Assembly: GCF_001742425.1 (NCBI RefSeq)
Contig: NZ_MJEH01000027.1
Coordinates: 1-39,833 of the forward strand
Length of the DNA: 39,833 bases
Direction: 5' to 3'
Source: Bacillus solimangrovi
GTDB taxonomy: Bacteria; Bacillota; Bacilli; Bacillales; Bacillaceae_N
Shown here: in pieces, positions 15,160-24,673 of the stretch
How the letters are laid out: each line of letters opens with the position of its first letter
Position numbering within the stretch: position 1 is the first letter of the stretch
Program-made: the position numbers and the translations under genes
The notes under the pieces: model-generated
What the model was told of the DNA's origin: nothing
Database searches by the model: none
Seen by the model: only the letters and a program-made list of their open reading frames with translations

Positions 15160-17493
15160 TTAATCCCTCTCCCTATCCTCAATCGCTGCTCTGAAATCAC
15201 ATAGCTTCAAATGAGACAATTGCTCATCATTTTCTTCTATCATTATACGATATGCTTGCTTTTGAATTGTCTCATCCACTAGATTCGTCACAAATCTTCC
15301 ATTTCCTTCAATGGATTGCGTTTGATAATAGAGAGTAAGTTCATTCTTTGTTTCTTCATCTAACTTATAGCTATAAGATTCAGCATATGACGTAGTTAAT
15401 GCTGTTAGTTCTTCAGGCAAGTAATCTGGAAAATCAAAGAATTTCTTAAAGCGTGATGCAAGCCCCGGATTAAATTCTAATAGTTCTTTCATTAATTTTG
15501 GATAACCAGCTAAGATTACTACGAGGTTATTTTCATGCTTTGTCATCTCTTCTACTAACGTATCAATAGCTTCTTTTCCAAAATCATTTTGAGACATAGA
15601 CATGAGTGAATATGCTTCATCAATGAATAATACTCCCCCTAGAGCCTCACGAATTTTCTTTTTAGTTTTTAAAGCTGTTTGGCCGATATAGCCTGCTACT
15701 AAATCTGCTCTACTTGCGGTTACAACATGCCCACGTTTTAATAGTCCGCTATCTTTTAATATGTGAGAGAAGATTTCTGCTACAGTTGTTTTTCCTGTCC
15801 CTGGATTACCTGAAAAGACAGAGTGTAAGTGGATAGGTACTGTCTTCAGTCCACTTTCCCTTCTTCGTTGTTGAAGTTTAACGAATGCGGTTAATGTTTT
15901 TACTTCTTTTTTTATAACATCTAATCCTACTAGACGTTCTAAACGTTCATATGATGTACTTGTATGATCAGATGATTCTTTAAGTTCAACATCCTCTTTG
16001 TCAATTATCGTGAAATCGATGACATCTAACACTTGTTTTTCTGCTAACTTTGCGCCCTTTTGAAAGACTGCATCCATCAAAATGTTTTTAACTGTTCGAG
16101 CATTCCCAAATGATTCATCTATACGTTCCTTATCAATTCTATGTTCAATTTCTAATAATGCTTCTTCTGTTAATACAAAATCATTTTCTAGTCCTGTCTT
16201 TGTAGCAATTTGGATTAATTCTTCAGTAGAATAGTCATCTAAATGAAAATGATTACTTTCTGGGAAACGGCTTCTTAGACCAGGGTTTGACCATAGAAAC
16301 TGACGCATTTCTTCCGGATAACCAGCTAAAATAACAGCAAATGTACCTGCATATTCTCCGCTTGTCATTGCTGAAACTAATGTATCAATAGCTGTTTGGC
16401 CATAATCGTTTCCTGATTGACCATCCCTACGTAAACTATAAGCTTCATCAATGAATAATACGCCACCTTGAGCTTGTTTTACGATATTCATCACATTCTC
16501 TTCAGTTTGACCAACATATGAACCTACCAAATGTGAACGATCAACTTCAGTTATCTCTGAGCGTTCAAATATCCCTAGTTCGTGATAGATCTTTGCAAAT
16601 AGTCGTGCCAAAGTAGTCTTACCCGTTCCTGGATTACCAGTTAGTATCATATGAAGCTGTAATTCATCTTTAAACTGATAACCTTCCGACTTACGAAGCT
16701 GTTGATACTGCAGAAAATGATAGAGCTTGCGGACTTTCTCCTTAATTTCATTAAGACCAATCATATTCTCTAATTCTGTTAAACAAGATTGTTTTGTATC
16801 AGTTTCTGATTGATCAAATTGTTCAATCCATTTTCTTTTTAGTTCTTCAACTTCAGAAATCGCTTCTTTCATTCCTGTTACATAGTTTGAAGAATGAAAA
16901 TTGCCTGCTAACGAATTAATAAAGTTAGTTGAGTATTGTACTAAGCTTGCTAGTGATTTTTCTAATTGGATTAACATCCCATGTAATTTTGAATATGTTT
17001 CTTCTAAATCTTTATTATCAACAAGACGTGCTGCTCTTAAACCTGTTTGAAAAAGCTGATAATGTTGTTCAATTTCATCTAGGAAGCTGTCACTTGTTTG
17101 AATATATTGCTGAGCAACTGTACGCTTTCCTTGACGGTTATCTGTTTCACGAATTAATGGAAACATTAATTCATTCAATAAATTCATTGATTTTTCAAGC
17201 TGTATGTTTGCTATTATTTCTCCAGCCAATTTCTCTTCTTCATTATAATGTAGAGCAGTTTCTGCCCATTTCTCTGACAACTGATCAATTTTACCTAGTC
17301 GTTTCATTCTGATATTAGAAAGTAATCCTAACAAAGATGCTTTCAAGCTAAAATATTGCGTATGTGTCTGATACTGTTCTAGTATTTTTAGCAACTTTAG
17401 ACCATCTGTTTCACTATATAAATCAATTGTTGTTGCCCATTCTGTTATTATTTCTTCAATCTGTTCTATTGATAACGCACTTGTAAGTTGCAC
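15160..17493 (-). CDS. Tandem AAA ATPase, SpoVK/CbbX-like
   Basis: The protein has 777 residues. An N-terminal helical region (about 1-240) precedes two AAA modules of the CbbX/SpoVK type. The first has Walker A GNPGTGKT (about 286-293), Walker B GVLFIDEAYSL and the pore-type SYVGQT. The second has GNPGTGKT near residue 565, GYIGQT and GVLFIDEAYSL. Both keep Walker lysine and DE, so both look active; each is followed by AGYPEEM/AGYPKLM and an arginine-finger-type LRSRF/LASRF. SpoVK itself has one such domain, so this is a double-domain relative, perhaps a remodelling ATPase. I chose GTG 17493, which follows AAGGTTGGTGA; the ATG at 17517 has no ribosome site at proper distance. It is cotranscribed with yneP. 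Confidence 0.8.
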   Translation of the reverse strand: MQLTSALSIEQIEEIITEWATTIDLYSETDGLKLLKILEQYQTHTQYFSLKASLLGLLSNIRMKRLGKIDQLSEKWAETALHYNEEEKLAGEIIANIQLEKSMNLLNELMFPLIRETDNRQGKRTVAQQYIQTSDSFLDEIEQHYQLFQTGLRAARLVDNKDLEETYSKLHGMLIQLEKSLASLVQYSTNFINSLAGNFHSSNYVTGMKEAISEVEELKRKWIEQFDQSETDTKQSCLTELENMIGLNEIKEKVRKLYHFLQYQQLRKSEGYQFKDELQLHMILTGNPGTGKTTLARLFAKIYHELGIFERSEITEVDRSHLVGSYVGQTEENVMNIVKQAQGGVLFIDEAYSLRRDGQSGNDYGQTAIDTLVSAMTSGEYAGTFAVILAGYPEEMRQFLWSNPGLRSRFPESNHFHLDDYSTEELIQIATKTGLENDFVLTEEALLEIEHRIDKERIDESFGNARTVKNILMDAVFQKGAKLAEKQVLDVIDFTIIDKEDVELKESSDHTSTSYERLERLVGLDVIKKEVKTLTAFVKLQQRRRESGLKTVPIHLHSVFSGNPGTGKTTVAEIFSHILKDSGLLKRGHVVTASRADLVAGYIGQTALKTKKKIREALGGVLFIDEAYSLMSMSQNDFGKEAIDTLVEEMTKHENNLVVILAGYPKLMKELLEFNPGLASRFKKFFDFPDYLPEELTALTTSYAESYSYKLDEETKNELTLYYQTQSIEGNGRFVTNLVDETIQKQAYRIMIEENDEQLSHLKLCDFRAAIEDRERD

Positions 17494-17604
17494 AGTTTCA
17501 CCAACCTTCAAAAACATCTTACCATATTGTTGAGAGTAGATTAAAATATTTATTACTAGTTATTATGTTATAAAATAAATACGGTAAGTGAAATTTTAAT
17601 GAAA

Positions 17605-17636
17605 CCAATAAAAAAACCGGCTTATAAGGCCGGTTT
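17605..17636 (-). terminator. Terminator of sspN-tlp
   Basis: AAACCGGC and GCCGGTTT pair around a short TTATAAG loop, with an A-run on the plus side that reads as a U-run on the minus strand. The stem overlaps the tlp stop codon. Confidence 0.8.
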
Positions 17637-17865
17637 AGAATTCCCCATTTTCTCTTGCATTTGCTTCATCTTGAATTTCTTCACGCATAGCAGCAATACT
17701 TTCTTCTCGTCTTTTATTTTTTGCTTCAATTTGAGCACGCTCTTCACCAGAAGAAAATTGCATCGTTTCGTGAGATTCTTCAATGTTTTCGATTGTATTT
17801 TGTACTGCATCTTGTAACTTTTCTACATTATCACTACGATCATCAGGATTGGGACGATTGTTCAC
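17635..17865 (-). CDS. tlp: Small acid-soluble spore protein Tlp
   Basis: The protein has 76 residues. RPNPDDRSDNVEKLQDAVQN at the start and NIEESHETMQF, KNKRREESI and EIQDEANARENG afterwards match B. subtilis Tlp, made in the forespore. The GTG at 17865 was chosen: GAAGGAGTGAT ends 3 bases before it, and the longer GTG at 17874 lies inside that site. It follows sspN by 53 bases, the same pair as in B. subtilis. Confidence 0.93.
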   Translation of the reverse strand: MNNRPNPDDRSDNVEKLQDAVQNTIENIEESHETMQFSSGEERAQIEAKNKRREESIAAMREEIQDEANARENGEF

Positions 17866-17918
17866 TATTATCACTCCTTCATCATTTTCAAAACTTAGGA
17901 TGTCTTAAACGAAAGCTT

Positions 17919-18062
17919 TTATTCCCCTTTTGTTTGAATAACAGTCGGAGTGTCACCTGTTTTGTTTTGACGTTTCTTTCCGTTATTTACCGTTGACTCA
18001 CGAGGTTGTGTTCCGGGATGTCTTGGTACAAAATCTTTTGGATTACGTTTAGGATTACCCAT
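17919..18062 (-). CDS. sspN: Small acid-soluble spore protein N
   Basis: The protein has 47 residues, beginning MGNPKRNPKDFVPRHPGTQP. It continues with a basic, glutamine-rich tail ending TPTVIQTKGE. Sequence and location upstream of tlp match SspN. The ribosome site AGAAGGTGA lies 4 bases before ATG. It is a minor forespore protein in B. subtilis, expected to be sigma-G dependent; I could not place the promoter with confidence. Confidence 0.88.
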   Translation of the reverse strand: MGNPKRNPKDFVPRHPGTQPRESTVNNGKKRQNKTGDTPTVIQTKGE

Positions 18063-18117
18063 TTATTCACCTTCTTTTCAAAAGTGTACATAGGTAGTAT
18101 CTACAACGTACTAGTTA

Positions 18118-18267
18118 TTATTCATGTAATGCAATACCAGATTGTTTTTGAGCACGCCTTTCCATTCGTTCTTCAATTTTCTCCAATGCTTGTCGATCGT
18201 TTAATAACTCTTGTTTATTTTCTGCTATTAATTGTTGTAAAGTACGTTTCTTATGTTTTCTCATCAT
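18118..18267 (-). CDS. FbpB-like small basic protein
   Basis: The protein has 49 residues: MMRKHKKRTLQQLIAENKQE, then LLNDRQALEKIEERMERRAQ and a short tail. Length, basic N-terminus and the pattern LIxENKxxLLxDxxAxExIExR recall the Fur-regulated basic protein B family, which in B. subtilis works with the FsrA small RNA in iron sparing. I see no Fur box in the upstream region, so iron control is not supported here. The ribosome site GGAAGG is 6 bases before the first ATG. Confidence 0.65.
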   Translation of the reverse strand: MMRKHKKRTLQQLIAENKQELLNDRQALEKIEERMERRAQKQSGIALHE

Positions 18268-18553
18268 ATACATCCTTCCTTTATCTTTCTTTTCAATATG
18301 CCCTAAAAGTTTAGATAGTAAACAATTTTCAGATATTTTTTAGCGTTACTCTTCATTTTTTTACAAACTTATATACATTTGCAATTGTTCCGATAGAACA
18401 TACTATATTGTCAAGTTACCAAGAGTGGTAAAATTTTTTCAACTTCCCTTTAACATTAATTGAACTTATCATGACACACATCGCAGTTTTCATTAGAGCT
18501 ATGCACACATTGTTCTTTACTTCTTGTACTTCCTATGTATTAAAAAGGAGATA
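18268..18553. other. Intergenic, no feature recognised
   Basis: About 290 bases of A/T-rich sequence upstream of the FbpB-like gene. It should carry that gene's promoter on the minus strand, but no confident hexamer pair or Fur box is visible. Confidence 0.4.
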
Positions 18554-18600
18554 CAAAAAATTAATGCACCCCTCCTGTCATACAGTAGGGGTGCATTATT
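18554..18600 (-). terminator. Terminator of thioredoxin-like gene
   Basis: AATGCACCCCT and AGGGGTGCATT (one offset T) form an 11-base stem. An A6 run at 18555-18560 gives the U tract on the minus strand. Confidence 0.85.
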
Positions 18601-19148
18601 TAATCCAAACTCTCGGTAATCGATTTCATTTGTTCATAAGTTATTGAACCTAATACCTGTTGTTGCATTATGCCATTGGAATCAATAAAGAAAGTAGTTG
18701 GTAATGTCACTACGTGATACATATCAGTATTGACAATTCCTTCTTCATCCAAAAGGATTGGAAACGTTAACTCATACTCATTAACAAAATCTTGAACATC
18801 TGAAGCTCTTATTTCAGTTTGAGTTGCATTGACCGCAAGCACAATTACATCATTGTCCTTATTTTCCTCGTAAAATTTCTGCATCTCTGGCATTTCTTCC
18901 TTACATGGAGGACACCATGTTGCCCAAAAGTTCAAGATGACCTTTGTACCCTTTAACTCCTGTAATGAAACCTGTTCCCCTTGTAAGTTAGTAAGAGAAA
19001 ATAATGGTGCAACTCCACCCTTTGTGAGAACCATATCAGATGCGGCTTGTGCTGGAAATGGCTCAGCTTCCTTAGAATCAAGGTAAGATGTTATTACGCC
19101 ATACACAACTAACCCGATAATAAAAATTGAAGCAATAATTCTCGTCAC
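18600..19148 (-). CDS. yneN: Membrane-anchored thioredoxin-like protein (YneN/ResA-like)
   Basis: The protein has 182 residues. An N-terminal membrane anchor (about residues 3-21) is followed by a thioredoxin fold outside the membrane. The active site is NFWATWCPPCKEEMPEMQKF with a CPPC motif, and the cis-Pro loop is VVTLPTTFFID. CPPC and TlpA/ResA-type features suggest an extracytoplasmic thiol-disulfide oxidoreductase (reductant). Position next to aconitase matches B. subtilis yneN. The GTG start at 19148 has AGGAGGT 8 bases upstream; the ATG between them is out of frame. Confidence 0.85.
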   Translation of the reverse strand: MTRIIASIFIIGLVVYGVITSYLDSKEAEPFPAQAASDMVLTKGGVAPLFSLTNLQGEQVSLQELKGTKVILNFWATWCPPCKEEMPEMQKFYEENKDNDVIVLAVNATQTEIRASDVQDFVNEYELTFPILLDEEGIVNTDMYHVVTLPTTFFIDSNGIMQQQVLGSITYEQMKSITESLD

Positions 19149-19542
19149 GTTTCATACCTCCTGTAATTATATCTTACTAATATGCTTATTAAAATAGCAA
19201 CTATCTTGTAAAAAGTATGTATACAAAGATAACTATTTTGTTTCCTATCAACAATTTTTAAAAGAACTAGGAAAAATTACACTTAATTACTCATTTGAAT
19301 AGCATTTCATTATGCAGAAAATATGCAGATATAAAGACACTTCTTTAAATTTATTACTGGAAATGAAGATAATTATTTGTTTTATATAATCCTAGTTATT
19401 AATATGCAAGTAAACTACTACATTTCAATAGCATACTCATTTTTTAAATTGTATTCAACTCTTTGTAATTTAATCACGCTAATTAAAGTGATTATGTTAA
19501 TTTTACGAAATGATATAGTACAGAATGATTCAGATAAATGAA
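19149..19542. other. Intergenic, no feature recognised
   Basis: About 390 bases between the aconitase terminator and yneN. No gene, RNA or repeat was seen. Promoter elements for yneN should lie here on the minus strand but none stands out. Confidence 0.4.
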
Positions 19543-19582
19543 AGACAATAAAGACAGTGCTAAGGGCACTGTCTTTATTGTC
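19543..19582 (-). terminator. Terminator of acnA
   Basis: GACAATAAAGACAGTGC pairs with GCACTGTCTTTATTGTC around a small loop, giving a 17-base stem just after the acnA stop. The minus strand continues TTTCATTT. Confidence 0.8.
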
Positions 19583-19591
19583 AAACTTATA

Positions 19592-22294
19592 TTAATTTGA
19601 TAATTTTTCACGAAGAACCATTTGTAAGATACCACCATGACGGTAGTAATCAAGCTCAACTTCACTATCAAATCGAGCAATAACTTCAAATTCTTTCGTA
19701 TTGCCAGCTTCATCAGTCGCACGAACTGTTACAAGGTCACGTGGTTTAACATTTTCATCAATTTGAACTTCGATGACTTCTTTACCTGTTAAGCCTAGTG
19801 ATTCATGGCTATCTCCCTCTTTAAATTGTAGTGGAAGTACACCCATTAGAACTAAGTTACTGCGGTGAATACGCTCATAGCTTTCTGCGATAACTGTTTT
19901 AATTCCAAGAAGGTTCGTACCTTTTGCTGCCCAGTCACGTGATGAACCCATACCATAGTCTTTTCCTGCAAGAACAACTAGACCTGTATTTGATTCTTTA
20001 TATTTCATTGCAGCATCATAAATGTACATTACTTCTTCAGTTGGCCAATAAGTTGTCCAACCACCTTCAGTTCCTGGAGCTACTTGGTTACGAATACGAA
20101 TATTCGCGAACGTTCCACGTGTCATTACACGGTCATTACCACGACGTGAACCGTAAGAGTTAAAGTCACGAGGACTTACTCCATTCGCTTGTAGATATTG
20201 ACCTGCTGGTGTATCCTTACCAATCGCACCTGCTGGTGAAATATGATCTGTTGTTACAGTGTCACCAAATTTACCAATTACGCGTAAATCGCTAAGAGGT
20301 TTAATTTCTTCAGGGTCTTTTGAAAGACCTACAAAGAATGGTGGGTTTTGAATATAAGTTGAATCATCATTCCATGTATATAATGGCTCTTCCGTTGTAT
20401 CAATCTCATTCCAACGTGAATTGCTGTTAAATACGTCATCATATTCTTTACGGAACAATTCAGGCGTAACTGTTTCCTCAACAACTTTCTGAACTTCCTC
20501 TTGAGAAGGCCAAATGTCATTAAAGAATACGTCATTTCCATTGTTATCTTTACCAATTGGATCGTTATTTAGATCAATATCCACTGTACCAGCAAGTGCA
20601 TATGCAACAACTAACGGCGGAGATGCCAAATAGTTTGCTTTTACAAGCGGATGGATGCGACCCTCAAAGTTACGGTTACCTGAAAGAACAGAAGTGACAG
20701 TAAGATCGTTTTCAGCAACTGCTTTTTCAATTTCTTCTTTCAAAGGACCAGAGTTACCAATACAAGTTGTACAGCCATAACCAACAATGTTAAAGCCAAG
20801 CTGTTCAAGATATGGTAACAGACCTGAATTTTCAAGATAACCTGTTACAACCTTTGAACCAGGTGCTAGAGAGGTTTTTACAAACTCTGGAACTTGAAGT
20901 CCTTTTTCAGTTGCTTTCTTCGCTACAAGACCCGCACCTACTAATACGTATGGATTAGAAGTATTTGTACAGCTCGTAATAGCAGCAATTGCAATCGAAC
21001 CAGTGTTCATAGTTGTTTCCGTTCCATCTTTCAATGTAACAGTTACTTCTTTATCGAACTCACTTTTATCTAAACCAAGTCCTTGAGTACCAGCTGGAGC
21101 TGTTACTGCTTCATGGAACTTATTCTGCATTTTAGATAATGGAATCAAATCTTGTGGACGTTTCGGTCCTGATAAGTTTGGCTCGATTTCGTCTAAGTTA
21201 ATTTCTACGATGTCTGTATATGTTGGATCTGGTGTTTCACCAGCAATATAGAACATATTATTTGCACGACAGTATGCTTCAACTAAGTTTACTTGTTCTT
21301 CTGAACGACCAGTTAAACGCATGTAGTTAAGTGCTTCTACATCAACAGGGAAGAAACCACATGTTGCTCCATACTCAGGTGCCATGTTAGAAATTGTCGC
21401 ACGATCAGCAAGTGGCATTTCAGCAAGACCTGGACCGAAGAATTCGACAAACTTACCTACTACTTTCTTTTCACGAAGTACTTGTGTTACCTTCAACGCT
21501 ACATCTGTTGCTGTAGCACCTTTAGGAATTGCACCAGTGAACTTCACACCAATTACTTCTGGTACTGGGAAGTATGAAGGTTGACCAAGCATACCTGCTT
21601 CTGCTTCAATACCACCTACACCCCATCCAAGTACACCGATACCATTAATCATCGTAGTATGTGAATCTGTACCTACTAGTGAATCAGGGAATGCTTCAAA
21701 TCCATTGTCACCTTCAACACCTTGTACAACGTTAGCAAGATACTCTAAGTTTACTTGGTGAACGATACCTGTTGCTGGTGGTACAGCACGATAATTATCA
21801 AATGATTTTTGTGCCCAATTCAAGAACTGATAACGCTCTTGATTTCTCTCAAATTCTAAGTTCATGTTAAATTCAAGAGAATCGTCCGTTCCATACTTGT
21901 CTACTTGTACTGAGTGGTCAATTACAAGGTCAACAGGGATCTCAGGGTTAATTTTGTCTGGATCTCCACCCATATCAGCCATTGCTTTACGAAGTGAAGC
22001 AAGGTCAACAACTGCAGGAACTCCTGTGAAATCTTGTAAAATTACACGAGAAGGCTTAAATGGTACATCGATAGATTTTTGCTTATCTGTACCCCAGTTA
22101 GCCAAATTTTCGACATGTTCTTTCGTAATAACTCTACCATCTTGCTGTCGAAGAACTGATTCAAGCAGAACACGAACTGAATATGGTAATCGAGATGTGT
22201 CCGATACGTTATCAAGTGCTTTTAAATTGTAATAATTGTACGTTTTACCGTTTACTTCAAATGATTGACGTGCATTAAAAATATCATTTGACAT
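19592..22294 (-). CDS. acnA: Aconitate hydratase (aconitase A)
   Basis: The protein has 900 residues and interconverts citrate and isocitrate in the TCA cycle. The [4Fe-4S] cysteines are visible in [12 protein letters not shown] and [23 protein letters not shown] and [15 protein letters not shown] in the C-terminal swivel domain are diagnostic of the AcnA/IRP1 type, which can also bind RNA when its cluster is lost. Length is typical (about 900). The start [17 protein letters not shown] at 22294 follows GAGGGGGT; the open frame to 22321 runs through that ribosome site and was rejected. In Bacillus the gene is also known as citB and is controlled by CcpC; no exact CcpC site was identified. It is monocistronic with its own terminator. 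Confidence 0.97.
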   Translation of the reverse strand: MSNDIFNARQSFEVNGKTYNYYNLKALDNVSDTSRLPYSVRVLLESVLRQQDGRVITKEHVENLANWGTDKQKSIDVPFKPSRVILQDFTGVPAVVDLASLRKAMADMGGDPDKINPEIPVDLVIDHSVQVDKYGTDDSLEFNMNLEFERNQERYQFLNWAQKSFDNYRAVPPATGIVHQVNLEYLANVVQGVEGDNGFEAFPDSLVGTDSHTTMINGIGVLGWGVGGIEAEAGMLGQPSYFPVPEVIGVKFTGAIPKGATATDVALKVTQVLREKKVVGKFVEFFGPGLAEMPLADRATISNMAPEYGATCGFFPVDVEALNYMRLTGRSEEQVNLVEAYCRANNMFYIAGETPDPTYTDIVEINLDEIEPNLSGPKRPQDLIPLSKMQNKFHEAVTAPAGTQGLGLDKSEFDKEVTVTLKDGTETTMNTGSIAIAAITSCTNTSNPYVLVGAGLVAKKATEKGLQVPEFVKTSLAPGSKVVTGYLENSGLLPYLEQLGFNIVGYGCTTCIGNSGPLKEEIEKAVAENDLTVTSVLSGNRNFEGRIHPLVKANYLASPPLVVAYALAGTVDIDLNNDPIGKDNNGNDVFFNDIWPSQEEVQKVVEETVTPELFRKEYDDVFNSNSRWNEIDTTEEPLYTWNDDSTYIQNPPFFVGLSKDPEEIKPLSDLRVIGKFGDTVTTDHISPAGAIGKDTPAGQYLQANGVSPRDFNSYGSRRGNDRVMTRGTFANIRIRNQVAPGTEGGWTTYWPTEEVMYIYDAAMKYKESNTGLVVLAGKDYGMGSSRDWAAKGTNLLGIKTVIAESYERIHRSNLVLMGVLPLQFKEGDSHESLGLTGKEVIEVQIDENVKPRDLVTVRATDEAGNTKEFEVIARFDSEVELDYYRHGGILQMVLREKLSN

Positions 22295-22390
22295 ATGTAT
22301 TACCCCCTCGAATCTTATCAAAAATAAGTTTACATTTTGTAAAAATTACTGAAAAAATGAACTTTCTGTTACATTGTAAAACATCTTATC

Positions 22391-22419
22391 ATATAAGTAA
22401 ATAACAACTAAGTTATCAA
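22391..22419 (-). promoter_or_regulatory. Candidate acnA promoter
   Basis: On the minus strand TTGATA (22419-22414), then 17 bases, then TTATAT (22396-22391). This predicts a leader of about 90 bases before acnA. Confidence 0.4.
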
Positions 22420-22519
22420 AATATATAAGATTGGCTTATGAAAGCACTTTTATTCAAATATTTAAGAAATGTATAATTATTTGTTGCTTACCGACATTAT
22501 AAATGGAGGTGAGCTTTAA

Positions 22520-22669
22520 ATGGCAAAACGTAAAGCCAATCATATTCGTCCTGGGATGAATGCATCAAAAGCACAAGGCCAAGGCGCAGGATATAATGAA
22601 GAGTTTGCTAATGAACCATTAACTGCTGAACAAAAACAAAACAATAAAAAACGTAAAAAAAATCAATGA
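22520..22669 (+). CDS. sspO: Small acid-soluble spore protein O
   Basis: The protein has 49 residues: [20 protein letters not shown], then [18 protein letters not shown] and a lysine/asparagine-rich tail. It matches SspO (CotK) and lies divergent from aconitase as in B. subtilis. The ribosome site TGGAGGTGAG is strong. It is expected to be made in the forespore. Confidence 0.93.
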   Translation: MAKRKANHIRPGMNASKAQGQGAGYNEEFANEPLTAEQKQNNKKRKKNQ

Positions 22670-22675
22670 TCAAAA

Positions 22676-22705
22676 ATAAAACCCGCATTAATTAGCGGGT
22701 TTTAT
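22676..22705 (+). terminator. Bidirectional terminator between sspO and the next gene
   Basis: AAAACCCGC and GCGGGTTTT pair around ATTAATTA, with A-rich and T-rich flanks on both sides. It serves sspO (plus) and the convergent 85-aa gene (minus). Confidence 0.85.
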
Positions 22706-22959
22706 TCTTGATTCACTTGTTGAACAATATTTTTAAGATCGTGTTGAAATTGTTGTAGTTGACTATATTGATGCTCAGAAGCCGTTTCGAGTGCATTATT
22801 AATTTGCTCAAATGCCTCATTTACCTCTTGCTTTAAATGTTTAAGTTGTGAACCATAATCAGCTCGCTCAACGACAATACTTTCATAAGCATCCTTCGCT
22901 TGGTCTACTCCTTGTTGAGCAGCTTGAAATGCCTGTTGCTTATTTTTATTATACGGCAA
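22702..22959 (-). CDS. Small helical hypothetical protein (85 aa)
   Basis: The TTG at 22959 has AAAAGGAG 8 bases upstream; the longer frame to 22986 contains that ribosome site. The protein begins MPYNKNKQQAFQAAQQGVDQ. It is almost wholly amphipathic helix with heptad-like hydrophobics (YGSQLKHLKQEVNEAFEQIN) and is rich in glutamine. No signal peptide is present. Placed between sspO and sspP, it may be a spore protein, but that is only context. I do not recognise a family. Confidence 0.65.
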   Translation of the reverse strand: MPYNKNKQQAFQAAQQGVDQAKDAYESIVVERADYGSQLKHLKQEVNEAFEQINNALETASEHQYSQLQQFQHDLKNIVQQVNQE

Positions 22960-23078
22960 ATTCAACACTCCTTTTCTAATGTACATAGTATATCGTTTCC
23001 TTCTAAGACTATTTCATACGCATAAAACGTGTTGGAACACACAAATTATAGCTGTGTTCAAAAAAGGAGGGAATTAGA

Positions 23079-23222
23079 ATGGAACGAAATACTGGAAAAG
23101 ACATTCGCAAAAACGCACATAACGGTGAAACATCAGGTCAGCCTGAACCATTAAGTGGTTCGAAAAAGGTGAAAAACCAGAACCATTCACGACAAAAGAA
23201 ACATTCAAGTCATGATTTATAA
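23079..23222 (+). CDS. sspP: Small acid-soluble spore protein P
   Basis: The protein has 47 residues, beginning [17 protein letters not shown]. It then has the conserved [14 protein letters not shown] and a basic tail ending HSSHDL. It matches SspP (CotL), the usual partner of sspO. The ribosome site AAAAGGAGGGA is strong. Its last 13 bases overlap the 3' end of the convergent selA, so the two mRNAs have complementary ends. Confidence 0.92.
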   Translation: MERNTGKDIRKNAHNGETSGQPEPLSGSKKVKNQNHSRQKKHSSHDL

Positions 23223-24622
23223 GCAGACTCAATTTCTATCAGTGAGCGAACGATGAGTTGCAGTTCAGACGGGTCAATCGTTCGAAAATCTAAATATATA
23301 TGATCATTTTTAATGCGGCAGACAATGCTTGGTGTACCGTGACGGAGCTTAACACTAAGATCTTGAGCACTAAAATAGTAGTTATTCATTTTTACAAGCG
23401 ATGTTTGTAACTCTACACCAGGCATTGTACCTCCGCCAACTTGTGATGTTCCTTCAACAATATCGATAGAATAATCAGATGTTTTCTCTTTAACCATACA
23501 TTCAAAGTCTAACGCAACTTTGTTAATTTCTTTTTGCGTTTTAAGTAAATCTCGAACGACTGGTAACTGTTTGATTTCGTTTTCATTTTTTAAGTATGGT
23601 TGAAGTGTCGCTTCTAAAGCAGCAAGTGTCATTTTATCAACACGTAATACACGTGCAAGTTGATGTTTTTTTAATTTATCTATTATTTGTTTTCTTCCTG
23701 CTATAATACCAGCTTGTGGACCACCTAATAGTTTATCTCCACTAAACGATACGAGATCGATTCCTCCTGCTAATACATCTTTAACGTGTGGTTCATCTCC
23801 AATTCCATAATTAGAATAATTGAAGAGTGCTCCACTTCCTAAGTCTTCGTATACAATTAAATGAGGGAACATTTCTTTAATTGACACTAATTCATCAGAT
23901 TCAACCGACTTTGTGAATCCGATTGTTTTAAAATTACTCGTATGTACCTTCATTAACATAGCTGTTTGCTCATTTATTGCTTGCTCATAATCAAATAAAT
24001 GAGTCTTGTTCGTCGTACCAACCTCGACAAGCTTTGCTCCGCTCTCCTCCATTATAGATGACACTCGAAACGATCCACCGATTTCAACTAACTCTCCCCG
24101 TGAAACGACCACTTCTTTTTCATTAGCAAGTGCTTTTAAAATCAAATAAACAGCAGCAGCATTGTTATTCACAACCATAGCACTCTCGGCTCCAGTTACT
24201 TCACAAATAATCCCTTCCACAACATCATGACGTGAACCTCTTTTGCCTCGTAACAAGTCAAATTCCAAGTTCGAATAATTCTCTGCCGTTTCAATAACAT
24301 GTTCAATCGCAGCCTTACTAAGCTTCGCACGACCTAAATTGGTATGTAAAACTGTACCTGTACCGTTAATAACTCTCTGCAAATGAAAAGTGGATTGTTG
24401 GTTAATAATTTCTCGTAAATGTTCGAAAATATCGTTAGTCAGATTACTAACCTCACCATTCCACTCTCCTTTTATCATTTGCTGTCGAATATGACTGACT
24501 GATTTACTTAGCCATTTTGTAAGTTGGTCGATTTTCAAACCCGTTTCTTCTATAATGGTTTGAAACCGCCGATCCTTTTGTAATTCATGTACAGCCGGAA
24601 TGTTTCGTAAATATTGCTTCAT
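23210..24622 (-). CDS. selA: L-seryl-tRNA(Sec) selenium transferase SelA
   Basis: The protein has 470 residues, the usual SelA length. It is a fold-type I PLP enzyme that converts seryl-tRNA(Sec) to selenocysteyl-tRNA(Sec) using selenophosphate. Visible marks are [20 protein letters not shown] (about 83-102), [33 protein letters not shown] and [14 protein letters not shown] with the PLP lysine at about residue 297. The N-terminal helical domain (about 1-75) that contacts tRNA(Sec) is present. TTGGAGG lies 6 bases before ATG. It follows the SelW-like gene with a terminator hairpin in between, so transcription may depend on read-through. Partners selD and selB are nearby. Confidence 0.96.
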   Translation of the reverse strand: MKQYLRNIPAVHELQKDRRFQTIIEETGLKIDQLTKWLSKSVSHIRQQMIKGEWNGEVSNLTNDIFEHLREIINQQSTFHLQRVINGTGTVLHTNLGRAKLSKAAIEHVIETAENYSNLEFDLLRGKRGSRHDVVEGIICEVTGAESAMVVNNNAAAVYLILKALANEKEVVVSRGELVEIGGSFRVSSIMEESGAKLVEVGTTNKTHLFDYEQAINEQTAMLMKVHTSNFKTIGFTKSVESDELVSIKEMFPHLIVYEDLGSGALFNYSNYGIGDEPHVKDVLAGGIDLVSFSGDKLLGGPQAGIIAGRKQIIDKLKKHQLARVLRVDKMTLAALEATLQPYLKNENEIKQLPVVRDLLKTQKEINKVALDFECMVKEKTSDYSIDIVEGTSQVGGGTMPGVELQTSLVKMNNYYFSAQDLSVKLRHGTPSIVCRIKNDHIYLDFRTIDPSELQLIVRSLIEIESAYKS

Positions 24623-24643
24623 TATAAGCCTCCAATATACTAT

Positions 24644-24671
24644 ATAAAAAGTCCGACCAATGGCCGGACTT
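24644..24671 (-). terminator. Hairpin between SelW-like gene and selA
   Basis: On the minus strand AAGTCCGGCC-ATT-GGTCGGACTT is followed by TTTTATA. It looks like an intrinsic terminator, placed 3 bases after the SelW-like stop and only about 20 bases before selA. It probably reduces selA transcription relative to the selenoprotein gene. Confidence 0.75.
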
Positions 24672-24673
24672 GA

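Noticed and set aside
18268-18420. Fur box upstream of the FbpB-like gene
   Set aside because: No GATAATGAT-type 19-base dyad was found by eye.
19492-22294. Several ORFs opposite or out of frame with acnA
   Set aside because: All are shadows of aconitase; none has homology or a ribosome site.
22320-22440. CcpC binding box upstream of acnA
   Set aside because: The nearest dyad (ATAA-N8-TTAT) does not fit the ATAA-N7-TTAT spacing I recall, so it was not called.
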